From Firmicutes bacterium HGW-Firmicutes-2 (GTDB lineage Bacteria > Bacillota > Clostridia > Lachnospirales > Vallitaleaceae), in contig PGZV01000005.1 in NCBI GenBank assembly GCA_002841495.1, positions 161,212 to 225,211 on the forward strand: a stretch of DNA of 64,000 bases. Reading direction: 5' to 3'. Made by a program: the position numbers and the translations under genes. The notes under the pieces were generated by a model that saw only the letters and a program-made list of their open reading frames with translations, searched no databases and was not told where the DNA came from. Positions 25,856-35,007 of the stretch are shown here, one piece after another (position 1 is the stretch's first letter; every line of letters begins with the position of its first letter).

Positions 25856-26371
25856 ATGCAACCATTAGTCGGAATCATTATGGGAAGTGACTCAGACCTT
25901 CCTGTTATGTCAGAAGCGGCAAAAATATTGGATGAATTGAAAGTACCTTATGAAATCACCATCGTTTCAGCCCATAGAACGCCGGAACGCATGTATACCT
26001 ATGCAAAAGACGCAAAAAAAAGAGGTCTTAAAGTAGTTATTGCAGGTGCAGGGGGGGCAGCTCATCTCCCAGGCATGGTAGCAGCCTTAACGACGGTTCC
26101 TGTAATTGGGGTTCCGGTTAAGTCAAGCAGTTTAAATGGCGTTGATTCTCTATACTCAATTGTCCAAATGCCACCTGGTATACCGGTTGCAACAGTAGCC
26201 ATAAATGGTGCTAAAAATGCCGGACTATTAGCTGCTCAAATACTAGGAAGTTTTGATGAAGCCTGTCACACGAGCGTCATGGCTTATAAAAAGTCATTAG
26301 AAACAATGGTAAAAGAAAAAGCAAAACAAATAGAAGAAATAGGCTACGTAGCGTATCTTGAAAAGATGTAG
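25856..26371 (+). CDS. purE: N5-carboxyaminoimidazole ribonucleotide mutase (class I PurE)
   Basis: Rearranges N5-CAIR to CAIR, 171 aa. [13 protein letters not shown] at the N-terminus and the [12 protein letters not shown] loop with the catalytic His identify class I PurE; a partner PurK directly upstream agrees with that. AGGAG lies just before the ATG. The spacing to purK is 9 bp and to purC about 54 bp. Confidence 0.96.
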   Translation: MQPLVGIIMGSDSDLPVMSEAAKILDELKVPYEITIVSAHRTPERMYTYAKDAKKRGLKVVIAGAGGAAHLPGMVAALTTVPVIGVPVKSSSLNGVDSLYSIVQMPPGIPVATVAINGAKNAGLLAAQILGSFDEACHTSVMAYKKSLETMVKEKAKQIEEIGYVAYLEKM

Positions 26372-26425
26372 AAGATCTACAAAAAAACATTAACAAAATC
26401 ATCTTTTGACAACATGGAGGAAAGA

Positions 26426-27142
26426 ATGGAAAAGAAAGCACTTTTATACGAAGGTAAGGCAAAAAAAGTCTATATGACGAATGAAGAAAATAAGCTAATT
26501 GTATCTTACAAGGATGATGCAACAGCCTTTAATGGGGCAAAAAAGGGTGTTATTGAAGCTAAAGGGATTGTCAACAACCGTTTGTCAAATTTCTTCATGA
26601 AAATGTTAGAGACAAAAGGCATACCCACGCACTTTATTGAAGAGCTAAGTGATAGAGAAACAGTTGTAAAAAGAGTGACAATCATCCCATTAGAAGTGAT
26701 TGTAAGAAATTTTGCTGCCGGTTCTTTAAGTAAAAGATTGGGCCTTGAAGAAGGCATGAGACTGAATAAAACAGTCCTTGAGTATTCCTATAAAAACGAT
26801 GATCTTGGTGATCCAATGATTAATGATTATCATATATATGCTCTTGATATCGCAACAAAACAAGAGTTGGATTTGATTGAAGCTTATGCTTTTAGAATCA
26901 ATGAAGCATTGAAAGCACATTTGAAGGAAGTGAATATTGAGCTCATTGATTTTAAGATTGAGTTTGGTAAAACCTCCAAAGGACAAATTATACTGGCAGA
27001 TGAAATATCACCGGATACCTGTCGCTTTTGGGATGCCACCACCAACAAAAAACTAGATAAAGATAGATTTAGAAGAAACCTTGGGGATGTAGAGGATGCT
27101 TATCAAGAAGTCATGAACCGTTTACTGGCTCAGGAAAACTAG
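26426..27142 (+). CDS. purC: phosphoribosylaminoimidazole-succinocarboxamide synthase
   Basis: SAICAR synthetase condensing CAIR with aspartate, 238 aa from this start. YEGKAKKVY at the N-terminus, [10 protein letters not shown]-like [13 protein letters not shown], and the [12 protein letters not shown] signature are present. An ATG at 26414 is also open, but its own codons contain the GGAGG (26416-26420) that is correctly spaced for the ATG at 26426, so I choose 26426. Confidence 0.95.
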   Translation: MEKKALLYEGKAKKVYMTNEENKLIVSYKDDATAFNGAKKGVIEAKGIVNNRLSNFFMKMLETKGIPTHFIEELSDRETVVKRVTIIPLEVIVRNFAAGSLSKRLGLEEGMRLNKTVLEYSYKNDDLGDPMINDYHIYALDIATKQELDLIEAYAFRINEALKAHLKEVNIELIDFKIEFGKTSKGQIILADEISPDTCRFWDATTNKKLDKDRFRRNLGDVEDAYQEVMNRLLAQEN

Positions 27143-27175
27143 ACAACTTATCAAGCGGACAACTCGGAGGAAATT

Positions 27176-28579
27176 ATGTGGCAGGATAAATTACAAGAAG
27201 AATGCGGTGTGTTTGGGGTGTATAATAACAATGAATTTGACACTTCAAGAATGGTGTACTATGGCTTATTTGCCTTACAACATAGAGGACAAGAAAGCGC
27301 AGGTATTGCCGTCAATAATAATGGCACCATTGTGTATAGAAAAGAAATGGGCATGGTAGCGGATATATTTGATGACAATGTACTGGATTATCTTAATGGT
27401 CATTCTGGTATTGGTCATGTCAGATATTCCACAACGGGATCAAGCTTGGTGGAGAATGCTCAACCGCTCGTTATCAAATACACCAAGGGTCATATGGCTT
27501 TGGCTCATAACGGCAACCTGACAAACGCGGATACCTTACGTAAAGAACTAGAGGCGAAAGGCACCATATTTCAAACAACAACAGACTCAGAGGTCATAGC
27601 AGCCTTGTTATCCAGAGCTAGAATTAAATATAATTCTATAGAAGAGGCCCTTGTAGAAGTGATGTCTATCATCAAAGGTGCCTATGCCCTTGTGATTATG
27701 ACCCCTCATAAACTTATTGCAGCGAGAGATCCTTTTGGCATGCGGCCTTTAGTGATGGGTAAAAAAGAAGATTCTTTTGTGTTTTCATCGGAATCCTGTG
27801 CATTTGACGCACTAGGTGTTGACCTTGTAAGAGATGTGGACCCAGGAGAGATTATTGTCATTAGTAGAGAAAAGGGACTAGAATCCATTCAAACCAATAC
27901 GGTAAAGCAATCGGCTATGTGCAGTTTTGAATATATATATTTTGCAAGACCGGACTCAGTAATTGAGTCATTGGAGGTCTATGAAGCACGTTTTAGAGCT
28001 GGAAAAGTGCTCTTTGAAGAGCACCCGGTTGAAGCGGATGTTATTGTTGGGGTTCCGGACTCCGGACTGGGCGCTGCCCATGGATTTGCAGCAGCATCCG
28101 GGATACCTCTTGTAGATGGTTTTATGAAAAATCGTTATGTTGGTAGGACTTTTATCGCACCTAGCCAAGGGCTTAGAGAACTTGCTGTTCATTTGAAGTT
28201 AAACCCCATAAGAAGTCAGATAGAAGGTAAAAGGGTTATTATGATTGATGATTCCATTGTTAGAGGTACAACCAGCAGAAGAATTGTGAATCTGCTTCGA
28301 GAAGCCGGAGCTACTGAGGTTCATGTTAGGGTTAGTTCACCGCCGGTTAAATATTCCTGCTATTTTGGTATTGATACACCGGAACGGGAGAATTTGATTG
28401 CCAGCACCCACAGCTTGGATGAAATTCGAGATTTGATTTGTGCAGACAGTGTAGGGTATATCAGTAGAGAAGGTTTACTATCAACGTTTAAGGGTGCTAG
28501 ATGTGAATTTTGTACAGGTTGTTTTACAGGTAATTATCCGGTAGAGATTGTAGATGAGGAGGCGAAAAGATGTCAATAG
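27176..28579 (+). CDS. purF: amidophosphoribosyltransferase
   Basis: Committed step of purine synthesis: PRPP plus glutamine to phosphoribosylamine. It has 467 aa. A nine-residue propeptide precedes Cys10 (EECGVFG), the expected N-terminal nucleophile after processing. The PRPP loop is [13 protein letters not shown]. Cysteines at CSFEY, YSCYF and CEFCTGCF match the Fe-S ligands of the Bacillus-type enzyme, an oxygen-labile cluster. AGGAAA precedes the ATG. Its 3' end overlaps purM by 10 bp. Confidence 0.96.
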   Translation: MWQDKLQEECGVFGVYNNNEFDTSRMVYYGLFALQHRGQESAGIAVNNNGTIVYRKEMGMVADIFDDNVLDYLNGHSGIGHVRYSTTGSSLVENAQPLVIKYTKGHMALAHNGNLTNADTLRKELEAKGTIFQTTTDSEVIAALLSRARIKYNSIEEALVEVMSIIKGAYALVIMTPHKLIAARDPFGMRPLVMGKKEDSFVFSSESCAFDALGVDLVRDVDPGEIIVISREKGLESIQTNTVKQSAMCSFEYIYFARPDSVIESLEVYEARFRAGKVLFEEHPVEADVIVGVPDSGLGAAHGFAAASGIPLVDGFMKNRYVGRTFIAPSQGLRELAVHLKLNPIRSQIEGKRVIMIDDSIVRGTTSRRIVNLLREAGATEVHVRVSSPPVKYSCYFGIDTPERENLIASTHSLDEIRDLICADSVGYISREGLLSTFKGARCEFCTGCFTGNYPVEIVDEEAKRCQ

Positions 28580-29595
28580 ATTATAAATCAGCCGGTGTAG
28601 ATGTGGAAGCAGGCTACAAGGCAGTTGAACTGATGAAAGCACATGTTAAGACCACCATGCGTGAAGAAGTGGTGACGGATTTAGGCGGATTTGGCGGGCT
28701 TTTTTCCTTAGCCAAGCATAAAATGGAAGAACCCATATTGGTTTCCGGTACAGACGGTGTCGGAACGAAGTTGAAGATTGCGTTTGAACTGGATCGACAT
28801 GACACCATTGGTATTGATGCTGTTGCCATGTGTGTTAATGATATTATATGCGCAGGCGCAGAACCGTTATTCTTTTTGGATTATATTGCATGTGGTAAAA
28901 ATGTACCTGAAAAAATCGCTACAATCGTAGGTGGAATAGCAGAAGGCTGTCGACAATCAGGTGCAGCCTTAATTGGCGGAGAGACTGCGGAAATGCCGGG
29001 ATTCTATCCTGAAAATGAATACGATTTAGCCGGATTTTCAGTTGGTATCGTAGATAAAAAAGATGTGATTGATGGCAAAGACATAAAAGATGGGGACGTA
29101 CTACTTGGCCTACCTTCATCGGGTATTCATAGTAATGGGTATTCCTTAGTTAGAAAACTTTTTAACCCGACAAGGGAGAAGCTGGCCCTTGAAGTAGCCG
29201 GCCTTGATACCAACCTTGGTGAAGCCCTTCTCGTACCGACAAAAATTTATGTCAAAATGATCAAAACATTAAAAGAAGCGGTTAAAATTAAAGCCATCAG
29301 TCATATTACCGGTGGCGGATTTATTGAAAACATACCAAGAATGTTACCGAAGGATTGTTTTGCTAAGATTCAACTGGGTACTTGGCCGGTGCATCCGATC
29401 TTTGATGTCATGCAAGCCCTGGGTGATATCAAGCAAGAAGCTATGTATAACACCTTTAATATGGGCATTGGTATGATTGTGGCTTTGGCACCAAATGACG
29501 TGGATGAGGCTATTAGAGCCCTTGAAGCTATAGGTGAAAAAGCATATGTGATTGGGGAAGTGAAACAAGGTCAATCAGGAGTAGAGTTATGCTAA
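28570..29595 (+). CDS. purM: phosphoribosylformylglycinamidine cyclo-ligase (AIR synthetase)
   Basis: ATP-dependent ring closure of FGAM to AIR, 341 aa. [11 protein letters not shown] at the N-terminus, [15 protein letters not shown], and [11 protein letters not shown] are PurM signatures. AGGAGG lies inside the end of purF, and the two genes overlap. It overlaps purN by 7 bp, so purF-purM-purN are translationally coupled. The FGAM synthetase genes (purL/Q/S) are not in this window. Confidence 0.96.
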   Translation: MSIDYKSAGVDVEAGYKAVELMKAHVKTTMREEVVTDLGGFGGLFSLAKHKMEEPILVSGTDGVGTKLKIAFELDRHDTIGIDAVAMCVNDIICAGAEPLFFLDYIACGKNVPEKIATIVGGIAEGCRQSGAALIGGETAEMPGFYPENEYDLAGFSVGIVDKKDVIDGKDIKDGDVLLGLPSSGIHSNGYSLVRKLFNPTREKLALEVAGLDTNLGEALLVPTKIYVKMIKTLKEAVKIKAISHITGGGFIENIPRMLPKDCFAKIQLGTWPVHPIFDVMQALGDIKQEAMYNTFNMGIGMIVALAPNDVDEAIRALEAIGEKAYVIGEVKQGQSGVELC

Positions 29596-30218
29596 AAGTC
29601 GGTATATTGGTATCGGGAGGCGGCACCAATTTGCAAGCCATTATGGATCGTATCGAGAATCAAGAAATAAAAAATGCAAAAATCGTAACTGTGGTAAGTA
29701 ATAGGAAGAAGGCCTATGCTCTTGAAAGAGCTAAGAAGCATGGTCTATCAACCTGTTGGATAAGCCCAATAACATATGAAACACGTGAAGACTTCGATCA
29801 AGCATTAATCGATCATTTTCAAGCATTAGACGTAGATTTGGTGGTTCTGGCAGGTTATTTAGTCGTACTTGGTAGTCGTTTTATTAACGCTTATAGAAAT
29901 AGAATCATCAATGTGCATCCGTCTCTTTTACCTGCTTTCTCTGGAGACGGTTTCTATGGTCTCAGGGTCCATGAAGCGGCTCTTGAGCGGGGTGTTAAAG
30001 TATCGGGTGCTACCATACATTTTGTGGACGAGGGTACAGATACCGGTCCCATTGTTGCCCAGAAAACAGTTGAAGTCTTAGAAACGGATACCCCAGAAAC
30101 GTTGCAAAAGCGAATTATGGAAGAAGCAGAGTGGCAATTGTTACCGGAAGTGATTAATCAAATTGCTAGGGGCCAATTGGAAGTTAGAAATGGTAGAGTG
30201 TTTCAAAAAAGCGTATAA
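29589..30218 (+). CDS. purN: phosphoribosylglycinamide formyltransferase
   Basis: 10-formyl-THF-dependent formylation of GAR, 209 aa. [13 protein letters not shown] at the N-terminus, the [13 protein letters not shown] active-site block with catalytic Asn/His, and the DEGTDTGPI metal/folate loop are all conserved. It starts inside the end of purM. After it, a 67-bp AT-rich spacer with two TATCTAA copies leads to purD. Confidence 0.95.
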   Translation: MLKVGILVSGGGTNLQAIMDRIENQEIKNAKIVTVVSNRKKAYALERAKKHGLSTCWISPITYETREDFDQALIDHFQALDVDLVVLAGYLVVLGSRFINAYRNRIINVHPSLLPAFSGDGFYGLRVHEAALERGVKVSGATIHFVDEGTDTGPIVAQKTVEVLETDTPETLQKRIMEEAEWQLLPEVINQIARGQLEVRNGRVFQKSV

Positions 30219-30285
30219 TATAAAGTTTATCTAATATAATATATCTAAAAGTGTATCTAAAAACGAATCAAGGATTGGAGTCAAA

Positions 30286-31545
30286 ATGAAAGTACTTGTT
30301 ATCGGTGGTGGCGGCCGTGAACATGCCATTATATGGAAGCTTGCACAGAGTAAAAAAGTGACTGAGATCTATTGTGCACCAGGCAATGCAGGCATTATGG
30401 AGATGGCTAACTGTGTGGATATATCAGCGACGGATGTAGAAGGGCTTCTTGACTTTGCACTTGAAAAAGCCATCGATTTGACTGTGGTGGGGATGGATGA
30501 TCCATTGATGCTTGGTGTTGTGGATATCTTTGAGTCTAAAGGTTTACGCATATTTGGTCCAAGAAAAAATGCTGCCATACTTGAAGGCAGCAAAGTTTTT
30601 GCTAAAGACCTGATGAAAAAATACAACATTCCAACAGCCGGTTATGAAGTTTTTGAAGATCCTAATCAGGCAAAAGCCTATCTCAAGACTTGCCCATACC
30701 CGACAGTTCTAAAAGCAGATGGGTTAGCCCTTGGTAAAGGGGTTTTGATTTGTGAGACTGAAGAAGAAGCTTTGGCCGGTGTAGATGAGATTATGATAGC
30801 CCAGAAGTTTGGTGATGCAGGAAAAGTTATGGTGGTGGAAGAATTCATGACCGGACCGGAGGTGTCTGTATTATCTTTTTGTGACGGGGACCATATTTTA
30901 CCAATGGTAAGCGCCCAAGATCATAAGCGTGTTTTTGATAACGATGAAGGACCAAATACAGGCGGAATGGGTACTTTTTCTCCCAGTAGGTATTATACAG
31001 AGGAAGTGCATGAAGTAGCCATGAAAACCATATTTGAGCCCAGTTTGAAAGCCATGAAAGCTGAAGGAAGATCCTTTACGGGTATTATATTCTTTGGTTT
31101 GATGTTAACACCACAAGGCATTAAAGTATTGGAATACAATGCAAGATTCGGAGATCCGGAAGCACAGGTGGTATTGCCTAAGCTAAAAACGGATTTATTT
31201 GATGTTTTGCAAGCAGCCATTGATGGACGTTTAGATGAAGTGGAGCTTGAATGGGACCGTAGACCAACGGTATGTGTCGTCATGGCATCAGGTGGCTATC
31301 CTATAGCTTATGAGAAGGGATATCCCATTACTGGTTTAGAAGAACAAAAAAAGAAAGACGATGTTGTCGTCTTTCATGCAGGCACAAAAAAAGAGGGTGA
31401 CCGAGTTGTTACAAATGGCGGTCGCGTCCTTGGTGTAACTGCTTTTGGTAAATCTATGGAAGAAGCAAGAAAAACAGCTTATGAAGCCGTATCTGAGATT
31501 GAATTTGAGAATAAACAGTATCGAACAGATATCGGTATTAAATAA
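30286..31545 (+). CDS. purD: phosphoribosylamine-glycine ligase (GAR synthetase)
   Basis: ATP-grasp ligase of 419 aa making GAR from PRA and glycine. VLVIGGGGREHAI at the N-terminus, KADGLALGKGV, and the signature RFGDPEAQ are intact. ATTGGAG precedes the ATG. It is the last gene of the operon; purH, which usually stands next to purD, is absent. No intrinsic terminator is visible in the 26 bp before the convergent EAL-HDOD gene. Confidence 0.96.
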   Translation: MKVLVIGGGGREHAIIWKLAQSKKVTEIYCAPGNAGIMEMANCVDISATDVEGLLDFALEKAIDLTVVGMDDPLMLGVVDIFESKGLRIFGPRKNAAILEGSKVFAKDLMKKYNIPTAGYEVFEDPNQAKAYLKTCPYPTVLKADGLALGKGVLICETEEEALAGVDEIMIAQKFGDAGKVMVVEEFMTGPEVSVLSFCDGDHILPMVSAQDHKRVFDNDEGPNTGGMGTFSPSRYYTEEVHEVAMKTIFEPSLKAMKAEGRSFTGIIFFGLMLTPQGIKVLEYNARFGDPEAQVVLPKLKTDLFDVLQAAIDGRLDEVELEWDRRPTVCVVMASGGYPIAYEKGYPITGLEEQKKKDDVVVFHAGTKKEGDRVVTNGGRVLGVTAFGKSMEEARKTAYEAVSEIEFENKQYRTDIGIK

Positions 31546-31571
31546 GAGGCAACGTCAGTACAATATAAGCG

Positions 31572-32801
31572 TCATGGAGAAGATGATTGTAATAGTGTAT
31601 GCAATTCATCGGCCCACTCAACAGCCTGAACATAATGGGTAGTTAACTGCGTTAAGTCGTAGCCCATTAAGGTACTGCAACTTTCCAGTCGATCAAATTG
31701 TCCCCTTTCATAAGTAAGACAGAGTTTATAGGCACAGGAATAAGGTGTGTCATAACCCAGTAATGTATTTTTAATGTCATCGGACATAGGTAAATCTATA
31801 AGAAGATCATCCATATTTTTTTCTAGCAGAACATCAAGAACAGAAAGTAGACCAATTAATGACATTTCTTGTGCTTGTTTTTTAAGAGCGGAGTTTTTGG
31901 CAATCAATTCTAATAGATGAGCTCTCACCATAGATGTGATGACCAATTGATTGGTTTCAACTGAAGATAAGCTTTGTATCATAGCTAAGCTTAACCATTC
32001 TCTCGAGGTTTTGATACCCAGTATGGATAAGGCGTGTTGTATGGTATTTATTTTTTGATTCTGTACAAATTTAGAATTCACAAGCTTTAAGAGCTTGTAT
32101 GTTAAAGCTATATCTGATTCAATAATCTTAGCAATTTTTTTGTAGTCCGGTTCATCAGCATGCATTTCTGCCATAAGGCGAATATATTGGGCAGAACTGT
32201 CCTGGATGCCTTTGGATTTGACCATGGATGGCTTTGAAAAAAAATAACCTTGAAAATAGTCAAATCCAATGGATTTAGCCCATTCAAACTCATCCCGGTT
32301 TTCAACTTTCTCAGCTAGGAGCCGTTTACCTTTGGACTTCAATTGTGAACAAATTCTTTTAATAGCTTCTCTTGATGCACCCATAAATTCCACTTTAATA
32401 ATATCACAAAGCTCGGTCACTTCAGGGTAAGGATAGCTTTCTATATAGTCATCTAAAGCTAGTGTATAGTTATTGTTTTTAAGTGTTTGGATTTTACTTA
32501 AAAACTTTTGATCAGGTATGATATCCTCTAGTAGTTCAATGACCACATGTTCAGTGTTTAAAAGTAGTGGGATGTCATTAAGAATAAGCTGTTTGTCAAA
32601 ATTAATAAAAGCTTTTTTTGTCCCGACAAGATGCTTGATTCCAAAGCTTAAATAACTGTTCATCAATAAAATTGATGTGGCCACATCTGAGGAGACGGAG
32701 CCATCAAATGCATTTGAGTTGTTTTTGCGGTATAAGAGCTCATAAGCAAAAACTTTGTGATGTCGATCAAAGATAGGTTGTCTGGCGATAAAGATATCCA
32801 T
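31572..32801 (-). CDS. EAL-HDOD domain signalling protein (YuxH-like, EAL probably inactive)
   Basis: A 409-aa cytoplasmic protein with an EAL-type domain (about 1-200) followed by an HDOD domain (about 205-400). The EAL signature is YELLYR instead of EAL, and the DDFGTGYSSL loop is reduced to DDY, so c-di-GMP hydrolysis is doubtful; binding or a scaffold role is more likely. HDOD marks (LLKLVNS, IQHALSILG) are clear. GGGAGG precedes the ATG on the minus strand. It is single-gene, convergent with purD. Confidence 0.88.
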   Translation of the reverse strand: MDIFIARQPIFDRHHKVFAYELLYRKNNSNAFDGSVSSDVATSILLMNSYLSFGIKHLVGTKKAFINFDKQLILNDIPLLLNTEHVVIELLEDIIPDQKFLSKIQTLKNNNYTLALDDYIESYPYPEVTELCDIIKVEFMGASREAIKRICSQLKSKGKRLLAEKVENRDEFEWAKSIGFDYFQGYFFSKPSMVKSKGIQDSSAQYIRLMAEMHADEPDYKKIAKIIESDIALTYKLLKLVNSKFVQNQKINTIQHALSILGIKTSREWLSLAMIQSLSSVETNQLVITSMVRAHLLELIAKNSALKKQAQEMSLIGLLSVLDVLLEKNMDDLLIDLPMSDDIKNTLLGYDTPYSCAYKLCLTYERGQFDRLESCSTLMGYDLTQLTTHYVQAVEWADELHTLLQSSSP

Positions 32802-32977
32802 GGTGCCTCCCGAAAATTATTTGTAATATAATTATACATCATGGAGAATCATTATTCTATAGTAAAATCTATTATTAATATTGGTTAAAGTGTCAAACTA
32901 AGCTTCATTAGGTTCACACAGGTGTATGTGAAAGTTGAAGGGTATAGTTTTGACGCATTGACTATATTTAAATTATC

Positions 32978-33006
32978 TTGACAGATAGTCTTAAAAGCAG
33001 TATGCT
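32978..33006 (+). promoter_or_regulatory. sigma-A promoter of thiT
   Basis: TTGACA (32978-32983), 17 bp, TATGCT (33001-33006). Transcription should start near 33012, at the 5' end of the riboswitch-like leader. Between 32802 and 32977 I see nothing else. Confidence 0.75.
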
Positions 33007-33010
33007 AATA

Positions 33011-33122
33011 GAGCAAATCGCTAGGGGAGCCGTCACACGGCTGAGATAGTATTAACTGACCCTCATACCTGCATAGCATTCAGTTAATACCGCCTACGAT
33101 AATTTCGTTAGGAGGTTTTTTT
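33011..33122 (+). ncRNA. TPP-riboswitch-like leader of thiT, atypical 3' half
   Basis: The 5' half fits the THI-box: GGGGAGCC, P3 hairpin AGCCG-TCACA-CGGCT (33028-33042), CTGAGA (33041-33046), ACCC and ACCTG (33067-33071). P1 can form between 33017-33025 and 33093-33100. The usual P4/P5 sequence (CTGATCTGG..TAATGCC) is not conserved. Instead 33080-33090 is the exact complement of 33049-33059. The SD AGGAGG (33110-33115) can pair with 33090-33099, so translational control is likely. The thiT gene downstream supports a thiamine-type ligand. Confidence 0.7.
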
Positions 33123-33797
33123 ATGTTCGAAAGATTTAAAGAAGTATGGGCAACAGGTGATCTTCAACTCATTATTGAATCCGATATGGGTAAGCTCATC
33201 ATCATCGTACTGGCAGTTTTATTATTACTGCTGGCACTTATTTTGGTTAACAAAGAACGGGATTCAGAACATCGAATTAAGCCTTTGGCCTATTCAGGGG
33301 TTGCCATAGCACTGGCCATGGTGCTATCGCAGATTAAGCTTTTTGCCCTGCCTCAAGGTGGTTCCATAACTTTATTTAGTATGTTCTTCATTGTCGTCAT
33401 CGGTTATTTTTATGGTGTAAGGCAAGGGGTACTGGCCGGTATTGTTTATGGACTTCTCCAATTAGTTTTTGGTGGTTGGGTCATGCACCCGGTTCAGCTC
33501 GTGTTGGATTATCCCTTGGCCTTTGGTGCATTAGGATTATCTGGTATTTTCGCTGGATCAAAACATGGGTTGGTCAAAGGATTGGCCATTGGCGTCATGG
33601 GTAGATTCTTTTTTCACTTTCTATCAGGTATTATTTTCTTTGCGGAATACACACCGGAAGGTTGGAACTCCATTCTATATTCATTTTGGTATAATTTTTC
33701 TTATACAGGTATAGAAGGATTTGTGACAGCGATCGTATTATTGGTGCCAAGTGTACTACAAGCCTTTAATCAGATTAAAAAGTCAGCTATTTCTTAA
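33123..33797 (+). CDS. thiT: thiamine transporter S-component (ECF type)
   Basis: A 224-aa membrane protein with an N-terminal extra helix (about 25-43) and about six helices of the S-component fold. The FALPQGGSITLFSMF segment is the thiamine-binding signature of ThiT. It works with the shared EcfAA'T energising module, which is not in the window. AGGAGG is 7 nt upstream, and that site is part of the leader hairpin. It is monocistronic with its own promoter and terminator. Confidence 0.9.
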   Translation: MFERFKEVWATGDLQLIIESDMGKLIIIVLAVLLLLLALILVNKERDSEHRIKPLAYSGVAIALAMVLSQIKLFALPQGGSITLFSMFFIVVIGYFYGVRQGVLAGIVYGLLQLVFGGWVMHPVQLVLDYPLAFGALGLSGIFAGSKHGLVKGLAIGVMGRFFFHFLSGIIFFAEYTPEGWNSILYSFWYNFSYTGIEGFVTAIVLLVPSVLQAFNQIKKSAIS

Positions 33798-33823
33798 AAC
33801 TTTTGCAAATGACAGCAAATCAA

Positions 33824-33854
33824 CAAAAAAAGGACAACCTTTGATGGGTAGTCC
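33824..33854 (-). terminator. intrinsic terminator for the 33993-34739 gene
   Basis: On the minus strand GGACTACC pairs with GGTTGTCC (one mismatch, 7-nt loop) and seven T follow. It is about 140 bp past the stop codon of the minus-strand gene. Confidence 0.55.
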
Positions 33855-33868
33855 CTAGTTTCTAAACG

Positions 33869-33910
33869 AAGTAGTAACCATGGATGAAAATCTAAGGTTA
33901 CTACTTTTTT
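33869..33910 (+). terminator. intrinsic terminator of thiT with conserved GAAA-capped loop, copy 2
   Basis: AGTAGTAACC (33870-33879) pairs fully with GGTTACTACT (33896-33905), then T6. The loop ends in the same 13 bases, GATGAAAATCTAA, as the terminator at 15127-15171. Stem changes between the two copies keep pairing. Confidence 0.88.
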
Positions 33911-33921
33911 GGTTGTGTCTC

Positions 33922-33980
33922 AAGGGTTTTCATGGGACCTCTATTCATGGTGATCATATATCCTTTATTCTACCACAATC
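33922..33980. repeat. short dispersed repeat, copy 1
   Basis: AAGGGTTTTCATGGGACC followed by weaker similarity (TCC.TTTATTCTA.C.CA..CTT) recurs at 56781-56831. Both copies are intergenic at convergent gene ends. Confidence 0.5.
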
Positions 33981-33992
33981 TTAATAATGCTT

Positions 33993-34739
33993 TTATTGCA
34001 ATTCCATACCGATTTCTATAAAGGTCACAACATGATCTACAATGATAAACTCAATATATCGATAACTATGATCCGTATATCTATAGGTGTCTTGGACCGT
34101 ATCGCCGGTTTCGACCTGCTCAATTTCAGGGTAGGTGTTTTCAAGTCTTTGAAGCGAATCACCGACTTTGATACCCCTGTAGGTTTCATATAGGTTATTG
34201 GTTATGACCATACTTAGCACGTAATAAGCCTTTCCATTATCTCTTGGAGATAACAACGTAACCGTTAAGCCATCATATTCTGTTGTTTTGAGCTTAGAAC
34301 CTTCAAAGGTATCCCCACCCTGACCAATAGTTTCAATAATCTCGGTTTGATGGTCGCCTAAGATATCCGGTAAATGTATTTCATCATCCCAACTTATAAG
34401 ACCTAAGGATGTTTTCTTATTCGTAATAAGACGGAACTCGTTCTCTAAGGGATCATTAGTAATAGGAATTGAACTTTCAGTAAGTTCTATTGTTTCTTCA
34501 AGGTCTACAGAGTCTGTGGACTCAGTCGTGTCAGAAGGTACGCTATTGGTGGCACTATAAGAAGTTTCATTATCTAAGTCTTTAGAATCAGAGATTTGTG
34601 TTAAGGTTTTATCAGACTGACTTGAATCTGATTTACCTTGATCAAAGACATAGGCTATAGCTAAAACAAATATAATAATGATAACTACCGTCATATAAAT
34701 TTTCAGTTTATCTTTCGAATGTTTATTATCCTTAGTCAT
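33993..34739 (-). CDS. membrane-anchored extracytoplasmic protein, unknown function
   Basis: A 248-aa protein with a Lys-rich cytoplasmic head, one transmembrane helix (about residues 14-32), a long Ser/Thr/Asp/Glu-rich linker (about 33-95) and a folded C-terminal domain. That domain has the element YRGIKVGDSLQRLENTYPEI, seen in clostridial secreted proteins of unknown role. No catalytic motif is visible. GGAGG precedes the ATG on the minus strand. It is divergent from the sensor kinase gene and shares its 268-bp regulatory region. Confidence 0.85.
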   Translation of the reverse strand: MTKDNKHSKDKLKIYMTVVIIIIFVLAIAYVFDQGKSDSSQSDKTLTQISDSKDLDNETSYSATNSVPSDTTESTDSVDLEETIELTESSIPITNDPLENEFRLITNKKTSLGLISWDDEIHLPDILGDHQTEIIETIGQGGDTFEGSKLKTTEYDGLTVTLLSPRDNGKAYYVLSMVITNNLYETYRGIKVGDSLQRLENTYPEIEQVETGDTVQDTYRYTDHSYRYIEFIIVDHVVTFIEIGMELQ

Positions 34740-34890
34740 AATATGCCTCCAACAATATGGTTAAGACGTTCTACATAGTGAAACTTAGTTTGGACCTTGA
34801 ACCAAAGTATAAAACCTCTATTATATGCTAAACATATAATAGGAATTTGTCAATCCTATCTTTAGATGTATCATGCAAATGAAATATAAG

Positions 34891-34904
34891 CGACAAATTT
34901 GTCG
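34891..34904. promoter_or_regulatory. perfect 14-bp palindrome in the divergent region
   Basis: CGACAAATTTGTCG, about 40 bp upstream of the -10 of the histidine kinase gene. AT-rich inverted repeats also lie nearby (TATTATATG...CATATAATA around 34820-34842). It is a candidate site for the NarL-type response regulator encoded downstream. Confidence 0.4.
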
Positions 34905-34941
34905 GCTCTAATGAACACGACTATAAATATTAGGTAAAAAA

Positions 34942-34950
34942 TGATATAAT
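34942..34950 (+). promoter_or_regulatory. extended -10 promoter of the two-component operon
   Basis: TGATATAAT (TATAAT at 34945-34950), no clear -35; 58 bp before the kinase ATG. Confidence 0.45.
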
Positions 34951-35007
34951 CAAAAAAGAATGTATAACTAGATAAAACTCATTTATCTTATAAAAACAGG
35001 AGGGTCT

